A stretch of DNA of 45,463 bases from an uncultured Prevotellaceae bacterium (lineage in GTDB: Bacteria; Bacteroidota; Bacteroidia; Bacteroidales; Bacteroidaceae), in the NCBI GenBank assembly GCA_902795605.1, contig CADBLU010000015.1:1-45463 (forward strand). The letters run 5' to 3'. Positions 34,276 through 44,400 of this stretch are shown here, in pieces (position 1 is the stretch's first letter; each line of letters starts with the position of its first letter). The notes beneath the pieces were generated by a model. It saw only the letters and a program-made list of their open reading frames with translations. It was not told where the DNA came from and did no database searches. The position numbers were made by a program, and so were the translations under genes.

Positions 34276-35544
34276 CACCGGTTCCTCTATCAATTTCCCA
34301 CGGCAGAAGCGGTGCTCTATCTGGCGGTCGTCGCCGAGGTAGATGTATCGCTCCAGACGTTCCTGCAAGGTGTAGTTGTCGAAGTTGAGTACGCTGTCGT
34401 CGATGACTAAAGCGTCGAACTCATAGCCCGGTTCGAAACTGCCCACCTTGCCGAAGAAGCTGCCAGCCGACTTGGTGGCAATCCAGAAGACCTCAGACAG
34501 GGAAAGGAACTTCACGTCGTGATTCTGCTGGTAGTGCATCTTGCTTACCTGAATGGCATAAACCAGCATACGGAACATGTTCAGGTCGTGGCCGCCGCTG
34601 ATGTCGCTGCCCAGTCCTATCCGCAGCCCCTCGTCGAGGAACAAACGGACGGGCGCCATGCCCGACGCCAAGTTGTAGTTTGACGTGGGACAGTGGGCCA
34701 CCATGACTCCGTTGCTCTTCATCAGTTCCAGTTCGTGGCCGTCGGTCCACACGCAGTGCGCCATGATGGTGGGTGTCTGTCCGAAGAGTCCATAGCGGTT
34801 GTAAGCATCACCATAACTCTTGCTTTCAGGCTCCAACTCAGCCACCCAGGCGATTTCCGACGTGTTCTCCGACAGGTGCGACTGTACGGGCAAGTGATAC
34901 TTGCCGGCCAGTTCGCCACAGGCCTTCAGCAACTCCGGTGTGCACGACGGCACGAAACGTGGCGTGATGATGGGCCGAACGAGCGCGTCGGGGTGGTTGA
35001 ACTCCGCTATCAGCCGCTCATTACCTTCTACGGCAGCCTCCACGTCTTCGCAGAGTGCCTCAGGACAGTGGCGGTTCATGGCAACCTTGCCCACCAAGGC
35101 CCCCATGCCGGCTTCCTGATACAGCCGCATCAGCAGGCGGGTACTTTCCGTGTGGACAGTGCCGAAAACGCAACTGCGCATAGTGCCAAAGAGCCATTGG
35201 GTATGCAGGAAGCGGCGATACATTTTCTCCGCGTAATGAATGTCGGCATACTTCGACTCCTCGGGGAAGGTGTAGTTCTGCAGCCACGGCAGCAGTTCCA
35301 GGTCCATCGCCACGCCCTGGTTACGCACCTGGGGAGCATGCACATGCATATCGTTCATGGCCGGTATGAGCAGGCGGTCGCCGAAATCTATGACTTCGGC
35401 ATCCTCACAGTCTAACGACGCCAAGTCTGCCGCCACCCCTATCACGCGCCCATCGGCGTCCACGGCGATATAACCATTCTCAAACACTTCGAAATGGCTT
35501 TGCTCCTTTGTAAAAAGGATATGTGCTTTATAAACTTTTTTCAT
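34267..35544 (-). CDS. guaD: Guanine deaminase (amidohydrolase family)
   Basis: A 425-aa metal-dependent amidohydrolase converting guanine to xanthine. Metal and catalytic residues seen: H67 and H69 in NDMHVHAPQV, RFVPSCTPELL, QSHLSENTSEIAW, MAHCVWTDGHE and the Asp in GLGSDISGGHDL. This set is closer to guanine deaminase than to other amidohydrolases such as atrazine chlorohydrolase. The ATG at 35544 starts MKKVYKAHILFT. The last three residues (VVV) and the stop come from the 8-bp repeat array. It lies 56 nt downstream of the CPBP gene on the same strand; whether it is in that operon is open, as no promoter box was found. Confidence 0.9.
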   Translation of the reverse strand: MKKVYKAHILFTKEQSHFEVFENGYIAVDADGRVIGVAADLASLDCEDAEVIDFGDRLLIPAMNDMHVHAPQVRNQGVAMDLELLPWLQNYTFPEESKYADIHYAEKMYRRFLHTQWLFGTMRSCVFGTVHTESTRLLMRLYQEAGMGALVGKVAMNRHCPEALCEDVEAAVEGNERLIAEFNHPDALVRPIITPRFVPSCTPELLKACGELAGKYHLPVQSHLSENTSEIAWVAELEPESKSYGDAYNRYGLFGQTPTIMAHCVWTDGHELELMKSNGVMVAHCPTSNYNLASGMAPVRLFLDEGLRIGLGSDISGGHDLNMFRMLVYAIQVSKMHYQQNHDVKFLSLSEVFWIATKSAGSFFGKVGSFEPGYEFDALVIDDSVLNFDNYTLQERLERYIYLGDDRQIEHRFCRGKLIEEPVVV

Positions 35545-35600
35545 GCTATTATATTGATTAGGTGATTTGTATCGATTCAGGAGTTATGAGATGCAGGGGC

Positions 35601-36419
35601 TCACTGCCTCACCTTGTGCATACGGAGGTGAAGCTGCAGCAGTGCCGGCAAGAAAATCATCAGCGAGAAAGCCACCGCCATGCCCACTTTCATGGTGCTG
35701 CCGCCCAACATATCCACAATCTTCGCGTCCTGATACTGCGGGAAGATGTTGTAGACGGCATAGGCCACCGTATTGTTCACCCAATGGACCATGATGCCGG
35801 GCACGACGCTTCCCGTGCGGTAGTACATCCATCCTAAGAGCAGCCCGAGGCAGAAGGCGTGAGGCATCTGCACAGGATTGGCATGCACGGCGGCGAACAA
35901 CAGCGCCGAGAGCGCGATGGCCACCCAGTGGCTGCGCATCGACTCGAGCAGCACACGGAGCACGGCACCGCGGAACACCAGTTCCTCCACCAGTGGCGCG
36001 AAGATGCAGATGGCCAGATAGCCGCCGCGCGTGAGCATCACCTCGTCGAGCAGGCCGTTGCTGAAGTCAGGCAGGGGCACCATTTCCACAAACACCTCTG
36101 ACGGGATGATAGTGCCCAAGGTGGCCACGGCGGCCCAGAAGAGCACCCCCACGGGTTTCGACCGCAGGTAATCCCTCGATATTCGGCTCCACCGGCAGGC
36201 GAGGAAGAGCACCAGCGTGATGATGCCCGAGGCCACCTGCGTCACGACGACCTTTATGCCCGTCATCTGCATGTCGCCCTGCACGATAGCTGCCTTTATG
36301 TCGGTCATCGACTGCCCGTCGGCCCATGCCCAGCAGAAAAACACGGCATAGGACACCAACATCTGTATCAAGAAATAGGCCACTATATATAGCAGCGCGT
36401 CGAAAAACTTTGATTTCAT
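35601..36419 (-). CDS. CPBP-family intramembrane glutamic protease
   Basis: A 272-aa integral membrane protein with about eight helices and the CPBP/Abi (CAAX-like) motifs: EE145-146 and R150 in VEELVFRGAVLR, H179 in AVHANP, and H212 in MVHWVNN. These proteases cleave within the membrane; in bacteria their targets are mostly unknown, with bacteriocin-related or regulatory roles proposed. The start overlaps the ribF stop (ATGA), so it is the last tightly coupled gene of the operon. A substrate cannot be suggested. Confidence 0.9.
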   Translation of the reverse strand: MKSKFFDALLYIVAYFLIQMLVSYAVFFCWAWADGQSMTDIKAAIVQGDMQMTGIKVVVTQVASGIITLVLFLACRWSRISRDYLRSKPVGVLFWAAVATLGTIIPSEVFVEMVPLPDFSNGLLDEVMLTRGGYLAICIFAPLVEELVFRGAVLRVLLESMRSHWVAIALSALLFAAVHANPVQMPHAFCLGLLLGWMYYRTGSVVPGIMVHWVNNTVAYAVYNIFPQYQDAKIVDMLGGSTMKVGMAVAFSLMIFLPALLQLHLRMHKVRQ

Positions 36420-37372
36420 ATAAGTATCTCTTTGACAAATAAATCATTGGCCATTTTCACGTCCTCACACAGTTGGCGCGCCAGGAGCTCCGCACTGCCG
36501 AACTTGCGCTCACTGCGGAGCCGGTGTGCCATCTCCACCTTCAGGCGCTGGCCGTAGATCTCACGGTGGTAGTCGATGACATGCACCTCAAGCGTGAGCC
36601 GGTCGCCGCCGAAGGTCGGCCGGCATCCGATGTTCATCACCCCCGGCCGATGCCGGTCGTCGTCCTCGGTCTGCACCACCACGGCATAGACCCCCGCTAA
36701 GGGCACCAGTTTGGAAGTCTCGTCCAACTGGAGGTTGGCCGTGGGGAAACCCAGTCGCCGGCCCTCCTGAAAACCTGGCACCACAATGCCCTCCAGGGAG
36801 TAGCGCCGTCCCAGGCACCGGGCCGCCGCGTCCACGTCGCCGTCGAGCAGCAACCGTCTGACGACCGAACTGCTCACGGTGATGCCCTCGTCGAGGACGA
36901 GGGGGGTGGCTCTCACCACCTCGATGCCCATCTCCCGGCCATAGCGCACATAGTCGTCGAAGCCCTCTGCCCTGCCATGTCCGAACCGGTTGTCATAGCC
37001 GATGACCAGCGAGCGCACGCAGAGTTGGTCGCTCAGCACCTGCCGCATAAAGTCGCGCGCCGACAACTGTGCCATGGCCGGCGAGAACTGCAGCAGGCCG
37101 CAGCTGTCGATACCTGTGCGGGCCAGCGCCGCCACCTTCTCATCGCCGGTGGTGAGCAACTGGGGACAGAACTGCGGGTCGAGCACCTGACGGGGATGGC
37201 GGTCGAAGGTGACCACCATGCTGCGCCGGCCCTCCGCCGCCGCCCTTCCTGTGACCTGGCCGATAAGATGCTGATGCCCACGGTGCACCCCGTCGAAGAA
37301 TCCCACGGTGGCCACACAGGGCTCTTGCTCTCTCGTCGCGTCGTCTATCAGAAATGTTCTCATCATCGTCAT
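36416..37372 (-). CDS. ribF: Bifunctional riboflavin kinase / FAD synthetase
   Basis: A 318-aa enzyme making FMN and then FAD from riboflavin. The N-terminal FAD synthetase (nucleotidyltransferase) domain has VGFFDGVHRGHQHL and VVTFDRHPRQVL, with SSSVVRRLL further along. The C-terminal flavokinase domain has GRRLGFPTANLQL and GVYAVVVQ, with MNIGCRPTFGG. ATG codons at 37372, 37366 and 37363 are all possible; the first lies four bases after the dusB stop. The FMN made here is the cofactor of the neighbouring dusB product, which may be coincidence. Confidence 0.95.
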   Translation of the reverse strand: MTMMRTFLIDDATREQEPCVATVGFFDGVHRGHQHLIGQVTGRAAAEGRRSMVVTFDRHPRQVLDPQFCPQLLTTGDEKVAALARTGIDSCGLLQFSPAMAQLSARDFMRQVLSDQLCVRSLVIGYDNRFGHGRAEGFDDYVRYGREMGIEVVRATPLVLDEGITVSSSVVRRLLLDGDVDAAARCLGRRYSLEGIVVPGFQEGRRLGFPTANLQLDETSKLVPLAGVYAVVVQTEDDDRHRPGVMNIGCRPTFGGDRLTLEVHVIDYHREIYGQRLKVEMAHRLRSERKFGSAELLARQLCEDVKMANDLFVKEILI

Positions 37373-37376
37373 GCCG

Positions 37377-38378
37377 TCAGGGGGTGGTAAGAGTGGATTG
37401 CGGCGGATTCTCGCGCAACTGCTCGAGGATGCCCATAAGGTCGTCGTAGCGCTCGGCACGGAGGATAGCGATGCGGGTGGAGCGGAAATTGGGGATGCCC
37501 TTGAAAATGGGGCTGGCCGCCAGATGGCGGCGTGTGTGCAGGATGCCACGATATTCGTCGATGCGCTCAATATTGATGCGCAACTGCTCCTCGAGCACGT
37601 CGAGCTTCCATCCGAAGTCCATCTGGTCGTCGGGGGGCAGTCCGTCGAGGTGGCGACGTATCTCACGGAAAATCCAGGGCCGTCCGAAAGTGGCCCTGCC
37701 CACCATCACGGCATCGACACCGGTGGTGTCGAAAGCCCGCTCCGTGTCTTCGGCCGACGTGATGTCGCCGTTGCCGATGATGGGGATATGGATGCGGGGA
37801 TTGCTCTTCACGGCGGCTATCGGCTGCCAGTCGGCCTGCCCCGTATACATCTGCGAGCGTGTGCGCCCGTGGATGGTGAGCGCACTGATGCCACAGTCCT
37901 GCAACTGCTCGGCGAGGGTGCCGATGATGATGTTGTTCTGGTCCCACCCGAGGCGTGTCTTCACCGTCACGGGCACGTTCACGGCCTTCACCACCTGCCG
38001 GGTGATATCGAGCATGAGAGGGATGTTGCGGAGCATTCCAGCCCCGGCGCCCTTGCCCGCCACCTTCTTCACCGGACAGCCGAAATTGAGGTCGATGATG
38101 TCGGGGTGCACGGCCTCCACGATGCGGGCAGCCTCTACCATGGCGTCGGTGTCGCGCCCGTAGATCTGGATGCCCACGGGGCGCTCCTCGTCGCGGATGG
38201 TCAGTTTGGCCACGGTGCTCTTGACCGACCTCACCAGCGCCTCCGCGCTCACAAACTCGGTGTAGACCATAGAGGCGCCAAACCGCTTGCAGAGCAAACG
38301 GAAGCCGATGTCGGTGACATCCTCCATCGGAGCGAGAAACACAGGCCTGTGGCCGAAAGACAAATCTCCTATCTGCAT
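37377..38378 (-). CDS. dusB: tRNA-dihydrouridine synthase
   Basis: A 333-aa FMN-dependent enzyme reducing specific uridines in tRNA to dihydrouridine. The TIM barrel shows LAPMEDVTDIGFRLL, YTEFVSAEAL, the catalytic Cys in DLNFGCPVKKVAGKGAG, VKTRLGW, TIHGRTRSQMYTG and IIGNGDI, then VMVGRATFGRPW. These features match the DusB group. Nine bases separate it from dprA upstream and four from ribF downstream, so it is inside the operon. Confidence 0.94.
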   Translation of the reverse strand: MQIGDLSFGHRPVFLAPMEDVTDIGFRLLCKRFGASMVYTEFVSAEALVRSVKSTVAKLTIRDEERPVGIQIYGRDTDAMVEAARIVEAVHPDIIDLNFGCPVKKVAGKGAGAGMLRNIPLMLDITRQVVKAVNVPVTVKTRLGWDQNNIIIGTLAEQLQDCGISALTIHGRTRSQMYTGQADWQPIAAVKSNPRIHIPIIGNGDITSAEDTERAFDTTGVDAVMVGRATFGRPWIFREIRRHLDGLPPDDQMDFGWKLDVLEEQLRINIERIDEYRGILHTRRHLAASPIFKGIPNFRSTRIAILRAERYDDLMGILEQLRENPPQSTLTTP

Positions 38379-38387
38379 GCTGTCTGA

Positions 38388-39530
38388 CTATTTCAAAAGA
38401 TGATATATCCCGCCTGCCAGGGTGCGCACCACCCCTTTCATCTCCAGTTCGAAAAGGATGCCGGTGAGCTGGTTCACCGGAATATTGGCCTGTGCGGCGA
38501 GCATATTGAGATGCAGGTCGTTGTGGCTGCCAAGGGCGGCCACCACCGCCAGCTCCTCATCACTCAGCTCAGGGAAGAGGTCGCGGCTGATGCCCTCGCG
38601 GCGTGCCTCGGCCAACTGGGCCTCATGCTCCCACCCCATGGCCTTCACGAAGGCGGCGGCATCGGTGAGGAGCTGCGCCGTGCAGTCGCTGATGAGCCGG
38701 TTGCAACCCTCAGAGTAAAAGTCGCCCACCCTGCCGGGGAAGGCGAACACCTCGCGGTCGTAGCTCCTGGAGATATCGGCGGTGATGAGACCGCCACCAT
38801 GGGCCGCACTCTCCACGAGGATACAGGCGTCTGACATGCCCGCCACGATGCGGTTGCGCCTCACGAAGTTGATCTTGTCGGCATACGAGCGCGTCATCTG
38901 TTCGGTGAGCAGGCCACCCTGAGAGACCATAGCGGCGGCGGTGGCCCGGTGGGCGTTGGGATAGAGGTCGTCGAGGCCATGGGCCAGCACGCCCACGGTC
39001 TCCATCCCCATGTCGAGGGCCCTGCGGTGGGCATGGATGTCCACGCCATAGGCCAGTCCGCTCACGATGAGCACATCAGGGCACAGGTCGTGGAGCTGAG
39101 AGACAAACTGCCTGATGAGGTCCTGCCCATACTGCGTGCACTTGCGGGTGCCCACGATATTGATGACATGACTCTGGTTGAGGTCGGCAGTGCCCTTATA
39201 GTAAAGCACGAGAGGGGCGTCGTCGCACTCGGCCAGACGGCGCGGATAGGCCGCGTCGGCCATGGTGAGGGGCACGATGCCGTGGGCCTGGTCGTAGGCC
39301 AACTCTTCCTCGGCACGCTGCCTCATGGTGTCGCAGTCGCGCATGACATCCACCAGCCGCTGCGAGGCTTCGGGGAAAAGGTCGCGCACATGATGGCGGT
39401 GGTCTATCACGGCCGTGGCGCTCCCCGCCTTGCGGTAGAGTTGCAGGATGGCCGCCAGATGATAGAATCCCAACCGTGACAAGGTCATGGCGCAGATAGT
39501 CTCTTGCTCTTGAATAGCATTCATAATCAT
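38388..39530 (-). CDS. dprA: DNA-processing protein DprA
   Basis: A 380-aa protein of the DprA/Smf family, which loads RecA onto incoming single-stranded DNA in natural transformation. An N-terminal SAM/HhH-like part (about 1-85) is followed by the Rossmann-like domain (INIVGTRKCTQYGQDLI, VSGLAYGVDIHAHRRAL, FVRRNRIVAGMSDACILVES, FPGRVGDFYSEGCNRLI). A C-terminal winged helix closes it (NIPVNQLTGILFELEMKGVV). The start ATG (39530) directly abuts the stop of the thioesterase gene. Presence of dprA does not prove competence, since the gene is near-universal in Bacteroidota. Confidence 0.95.
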   Translation of the reverse strand: MIMNAIQEQETICAMTLSRLGFYHLAAILQLYRKAGSATAVIDHRHHVRDLFPEASQRLVDVMRDCDTMRQRAEEELAYDQAHGIVPLTMADAAYPRRLAECDDAPLVLYYKGTADLNQSHVINIVGTRKCTQYGQDLIRQFVSQLHDLCPDVLIVSGLAYGVDIHAHRRALDMGMETVGVLAHGLDDLYPNAHRATAAAMVSQGGLLTEQMTRSYADKINFVRRNRIVAGMSDACILVESAAHGGGLITADISRSYDREVFAFPGRVGDFYSEGCNRLISDCTAQLLTDAAAFVKAMGWEHEAQLAEARREGISRDLFPELSDEELAVVAALGSHNDLHLNMLAAQANIPVNQLTGILFELEMKGVVRTLAGGIYHLLK

Positions 39531-39935
39531 TCAGTCTTTGACAAACTCCTTGAACACCTCGTCGTAGTCGCTGTGGGCGGCCAGGCGCCCGTTCACGAGG
39601 CACACCAGCTCCACCTTGGCGCGGAAGCACAGCTGGCCGTCGGCGACACGGTAGAGGTCCTGGTCGAACACATACCTCACACCCTCCTTGCGCAATGCCA
39701 GGCACGAGCGGAACTCATCGTCGCACCTCAGCGGCGTCTTATACTGCAGGTTCATCCTTGCCACGACGGCATCGGTGCCACGGGCGTGCATATCGGCGAA
39801 GCTGACGCCGAGGCTCTTGAGGAAGAGGTGGCGCGTGTGCTCTGTGTAATGCAGGTAATTGGCATTGTTGACGATGCCCTCGATGTCGCATTCATAGTCA
39901 CGCACTTCCATGCGTGTCTCAAAGATATAGTCCAT
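39531..39935 (-). CDS. Acyl-CoA thioesterase, 4HBT (hotdog) family
   Basis: A 134-aa single-domain hotdog protein. The N-terminal motif DYECDIEGIVNNANYLHYTE fits the 4-hydroxybenzoyl-CoA thioesterase signature, with the catalytic Asp in the DxxGIVNN region. The rest (NLQYKTPLRCDDEF, FDQDLYR) is also typical of YbgC-like thioesterases. The natural acyl-CoA substrate is unknown. It sits between the DUF2851 gene (11 nt upstream) and dprA (abutting). Confidence 0.88.
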   Translation of the reverse strand: MDYIFETRMEVRDYECDIEGIVNNANYLHYTEHTRHLFLKSLGVSFADMHARGTDAVVARMNLQYKTPLRCDDEFRSCLALRKEGVRYVFDQDLYRVADGQLCFRAKVELVCLVNGRLAAHSDYDEVFKEFVKD

Positions 39936-39946
39936 AGGTGTCTGTC

Positions 39947-41242
39947 TTATTTCCGTTTAAGATATTCATATCCGATGCGGCAGTGCAGGCAGTCTTTCCT
40001 GTCGCAATACTGCCGCTTGAGTTGGATGAGCGCCTGGCTGTCGCCGGCGGTCTTCACCTCGAGGCCACACTCGCGCCACATCCTCACGATATGGTTGTCC
40101 TCGGCGGCCAACTGCTCGAGCATATCAAAGGAGCGGTCGCAGAGGCGCTCGTCGCCACGATAGCGGCCATAGGCGAAGAGCATGGGGATGGCGGTGTTGA
40201 GCATCAGCAGGCGGATGGAGTTGGCCGAGAGATGTTTCTCGCTGCGCTTGCTCTCATGGCCGAAGAGATAGTGTGTCTCCCAATAGGGGGTGACGCTGGT
40301 GGCCAGCACCTTCTCCATCTCCTTCACCGTGGCGCACTCCACCAGTTGGCTCAGTCCGGCGCGCTGAGAGTGATAGAGCGAGGCGAGCTGTGTGATGCGG
40401 ATGTGCGGGAAGTTCTGCGGCCTCATGCGCAGGAATTTCCACTGCCTCGCGTCGATGGGAGTCAGGCCGAACTTATGTGCCAAGAAGAGATACTCATCAC
40501 GCAGGCGGGTGAAATAGCCTTCGGCCAGCGCCGCCTCGCGGTAGCGCTCCGGCACGGTGCTGATGTCCAGCAGGCCGGCTTGCCCGAGGAAGATGGCCTC
40601 CACCTGCAGCAGGTCGTCGCGGTGATGGTCGACGGCGTGGAGGGGGATGCTCTTGGCCCATGCCTCAAAGGCATCGCCGTTGACGCCGAAGCCGTAGTTA
40701 CGGGCGAGAGTGACGAAATAGCCTGCCTCCCAGGAGTCGTCGCAGAGCGCCACCCGCTGGCGGATGGCCTCCGTCTTCTGCTCCAGGCGCTCCGTCTGCA
40801 GGGCACTCATCCAACTGTGCACGGTGAGGCGTGAGAGACTGGGGATGAGCTGATAGCAGGGAGGGTAGCGGTCGATGGTGAGCAACTCCTCGTAGTGGTC
40901 GGCCACATGCTGGGGCACGGTCATCAGCAACTGCGGCGGGGTGAGTCCGCTGTGCGTCTTCACGATGGTGTCGGCCCGCGAGCAGACGTGCAGCACCACA
41001 TTGTCGTAGGCCGGGTCATGGTCGTGGCCGTGCAGATACCAGTCGCTGGCCTTATCGTGTATCTCCACGTTGCCCACCCACAGCGTGCCGTCCACCTTCA
41101 CCTTGGCGTTGAAGAAGTCGGGACCCGCATGACGGTTGTGCAAACCGGGGTCGATGACCTCCACCTCGCGGCCGTCGGTGGTGGTGAGCTGTGTGAGAGG
41201 AAACAACTTGTGTCTCCAGCAGTAGTGCAGCAGTGCTTCCAT
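39947..41242 (-). CDS. DUF2851 family protein
   Basis: A 431-aa cytoplasmic protein of the Bacteroidota-specific family DUF2851, of unknown function. The conserved N-terminal block is HAGPDFFNAKVKVDGTLWVG and VEIHDKASDW, then a histidine-rich HGHDHDPAYDNVVLHV (residues about 39-86). The Asp42, Glu60 and Lys64 layout resembles a restriction-endonuclease-like core, but this is only a suggestion. The C-terminus has closely spaced cysteines (YCDRKDCLHCRIGYEYLK) that could bind metal. It is the first gene of the six-gene unit running to the CPBP protease and has its own promoter box. Confidence 0.82.
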   Translation of the reverse strand: MEALLHYCWRHKLFPLTQLTTTDGREVEVIDPGLHNRHAGPDFFNAKVKVDGTLWVGNVEIHDKASDWYLHGHDHDPAYDNVVLHVCSRADTIVKTHSGLTPPQLLMTVPQHVADHYEELLTIDRYPPCYQLIPSLSRLTVHSWMSALQTERLEQKTEAIRQRVALCDDSWEAGYFVTLARNYGFGVNGDAFEAWAKSIPLHAVDHHRDDLLQVEAIFLGQAGLLDISTVPERYREAALAEGYFTRLRDEYLFLAHKFGLTPIDARQWKFLRMRPQNFPHIRITQLASLYHSQRAGLSQLVECATVKEMEKVLATSVTPYWETHYLFGHESKRSEKHLSANSIRLLMLNTAIPMLFAYGRYRGDERLCDRSFDMLEQLAAEDNHIVRMWRECGLEVKTAGDSQALIQLKRQYCDRKDCLHCRIGYEYLKRK

Positions 41243-41268
41243 AGGCGTGGCTTTCGCGTTTTAATTTG

Positions 41269-41276
41269 CAAAGATA
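41269..41276 (-). promoter_or_regulatory. Promoter -7 box of the DUF2851-dprA-ribF operon
   Basis: TATCTTTG on the minus strand fits TAnnTTTG and lies 27 nt upstream of the DUF2851 start. A standard -33 TTTG was not found. Confidence 0.5.
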
Positions 41277-41414
41277 ACCAAAATCCTACAATCTGCCGAG
41301 GAAGCAGGTTTTTTTTTGAGTCGCGGGCCTGCCGCCACCGCGTCCTGTATCCACTTGGCGACGCATACAGGCAAAGACTTTCTTCCGAAAAAAGTCGAAA
41401 ACTGCGTATTTCTT

Positions 41415-41445
41415 TTTGTATTTCACTCAGTCTTTTCTATTTTTG
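41415..41445 (+). promoter_or_regulatory. Bacteroidota-type promoter of the GH106-like/GH28 gene
   Basis: TTTG (41415-41418) and TATTTTTG (41438-41445) are separated by 19 nt, an exact consensus match, with the ATG 28 nt after the -7 box. Confidence 0.72.
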
Positions 41446-41473
41446 CAAAGAAATTGCGAACAAACTACTTCCT

Positions 41474-44400
41474 ATGAAAAAAAGCATTGCACTCATCCTT
41501 CTCATGGCCGTCGTCGCCACAGCCAAGGCACAACAGGAAACGGCCAACGCACAGATAGAAAAAGGATTCAAGAACCCGCCTGCCGAAATGTGCAGCCACG
41601 TCATCCTCGGATGGGACGGGGAAATCTCGCCTGAGGTCATCAGCCGCGACCTGAGCGAAATCCAGGCGAAGGGTTTCCGCAACGTCATCATCGAGCCCGG
41701 CTACCACATGGGCACCGAATACCTCAGTCAGCAATGGTTCGCCAACGTGCGGATGATGGCCGACTCCGTGGAGCGGCGGGGCATGCGTGTGTGGATCATC
41801 GACGAGGGGAAATACCCCAGCGGCATGGCCGGAGGCAAGTTCTCGAAAGAGCGCCCCGACCTCTGCATGCAGGCGCTGGTGGCCGACGGCGACACGGTGA
41901 AAGCCGTCCGCCGGTCGTCGCAGACCCGCTGCGTGAACAACCCCACCGGCGGCAAGGATGAGAACAACTCCCTCTGCGATTATCTCGACCCGGACGCCGT
42001 CGCACAGTTCATCGCGTGGACGCACGAGGAATACCGCAAGACGCTGGGCCACCACCTCGGCACCACCGTGCTCGGCTTCCGGGGCGATGAGCCTGCCTTC
42101 CAGCGCGTGCCCTGGACCACCGACATCCTCAACGTGTTCGTCCGAGAGAAAGGCTACGACCCCACCCGCTGGCTCACGGCTCTGCTCAAAAGCGACCGCA
42201 TGTCGGTGCACAGCGACGCCCTCAGCGACACGGAGCGGCGCGTGAAGGCCGACTACTGGGATGTGTGGAGCCGCCTCTTTGCCGACCGCTATTTCAAGGC
42301 GCAGGCCGACTGGTGCGACACCCACGGCGTGAGCCATATCACCCACATGGACAAGGACGACGAACTGCCCTGGTGCGTGAAGATGGAGGGCGACCCCTTC
42401 CGCTGCCTCAGTCGTGTGCAGGTGCCGGGCATCGACGTCATCTGGTCGCAGATATGGTATGGCAGCACCACCGAGTTTCCTCGGCTGGCATCCTCCACCG
42501 CCCATGTCTACGGACGGCAACGGGCCTTCAGCGAAAGTTTTGCCGCTTTCAGGCGACCGCTCACCACGGCATCGGTGAAATACATCGTCGACTACCAGAT
42601 GGCGAGGGGCATCAACTTCTTCGAATTCATGTTCTGGGCGAGCAAGAAAGGCGCGAGCAGCTATATGGCCGAACCAGGCATGAAGGCGCTCAACGACTAC
42701 GTCAACCGTGCCGGATACCTCCTCTCGCAAGGCAGGCCCACCGCCCGCATCGCCGTCTACGCCCCCATCCCCACTCTGTGGTTGGGCGACAACCGCGCCT
42801 ACGACTTCATGAAGGCCGCCGCCCACCTGCTGACCGCCCACCAATATGATTTCGACTTCATCACCGATGACGGCATCATCGAGGCGACAACACCCCGCAA
42901 CGGCGCCCTCGTCAACCGCAGCGGACAGGCCTACACCACACTGGTCATCCCTGCCGCCGAAGCCATCCGCGAGGCGGCATGGACCAAGATTCAGGAGTTT
43001 GCGGCCCGCGGGGGAAAAGTCATCTACATGGGCGGCACACCCAAGACCACCTTCGCCACCACACTGACACAGACGCGCCCCATCGCGCCGCTCAGCGGTG
43101 CCTTGCTCGTGGCCGACAGCCTCTGGACAGCTGACATGGAGTCGTGTCTGCCTGCGCGTGAGATGACGGTGACCGCCGGACGGGCAGACAGCCTCGTCTG
43201 TTGCGCACGAAAGACCGACGACGCCAAGATTTTCTTCATCCTCAACCAAAGGAACGCCGAGGAGACCGTCGCCCTCGACCTTGACGCCATGGGCGAAGCA
43301 CAACTGTGGGACGCTTCGACAGGCGATATAAAGCCGATGCCTTTCACCGTCGTTGACAACAAGACCCGCGTGCGCCTAACCTTCCCGGCATGGGGGTCGC
43401 ACCTCATCGTCGTCAAGAAGCGCGCCGTCGCCTACGACGCCCGCCGATACAAGAGTCTGCAGGCGGCCATCGACCGCGCCCACAGCGAGGGCGGCGGCAC
43501 CGTAGTGGTGAAAAAAGGCCGGCACAAGACTGGGGCCCTCTTCTTCCCACGGGGCGTGGACCTCCACCTCGAACGGGGAGCCACACTGGTGAGCGTCGTC
43601 GACACCACGCTCTACCCCATCATCGACACCCGTTGGGAAGGACGGATGCGGAAGGCGCGCGCCGCCCTGCTCAACTTCGACCACAACGAGGGATGCCGCC
43701 TGACGGGCGAGGGCACCATCGATGCGCAAGGCCTGGTGTGGAAAGAGCAACGGCTGTCGTTTGCCGGACGCCCCAAGACCATCTGCTTCGACCACTGCGA
43801 CGGGGGCACCATCAGCGGCGTGCACATCCGCAACCAGGCGTTCTGGTGCCTGCACATCCTCTTCACCGACGGGTTCACTGTCGACGGCATCGACATCAAC
43901 GCCGAGGACTATATCCCCAGCAGCGACGGCATTGACATCGACTCATCGACGGGCGTGACGGTGCGCGACACCCACATCCGCGCCCACGACGACTGCATCT
44001 CCATCAAAAGCGGACGCGACACCGACGGGCGACGGGTGAACAAGGCATCGCAGGACATCCTCATCGAGAACTGCCATTTCGACTATGGGCACGGCGGCGT
44101 GGCCATCGGGAGCGAAGTGAGCGGAGACGTAAAAAACGTGACTGTGCGCCATTGCGATATGACGGGTGAGAACTGGAACCCCATCCGACTGAAAAGCCAA
44201 CCGTCGCGAGGCGGCACCGTGGAGAACATCCTCTTCGAGGACATCGACATCGCACAGGCACGCAACATCATGGAAATCAACATGACTTGGCGCATGAAGG
44301 GAGCCGACGAGCAACCCTACTCACCGCTCACCACCCTGCGCGGCATCCGCCTGCGCAACATTCGGGCACACGCCGAGCACGGAGGCATCATCCACGGTTT

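Noticed and set aside
38388..39530. dprA as evidence for a competence island
   Set aside because: No com genes are nearby and dprA is widespread in organisms not known to be competent.
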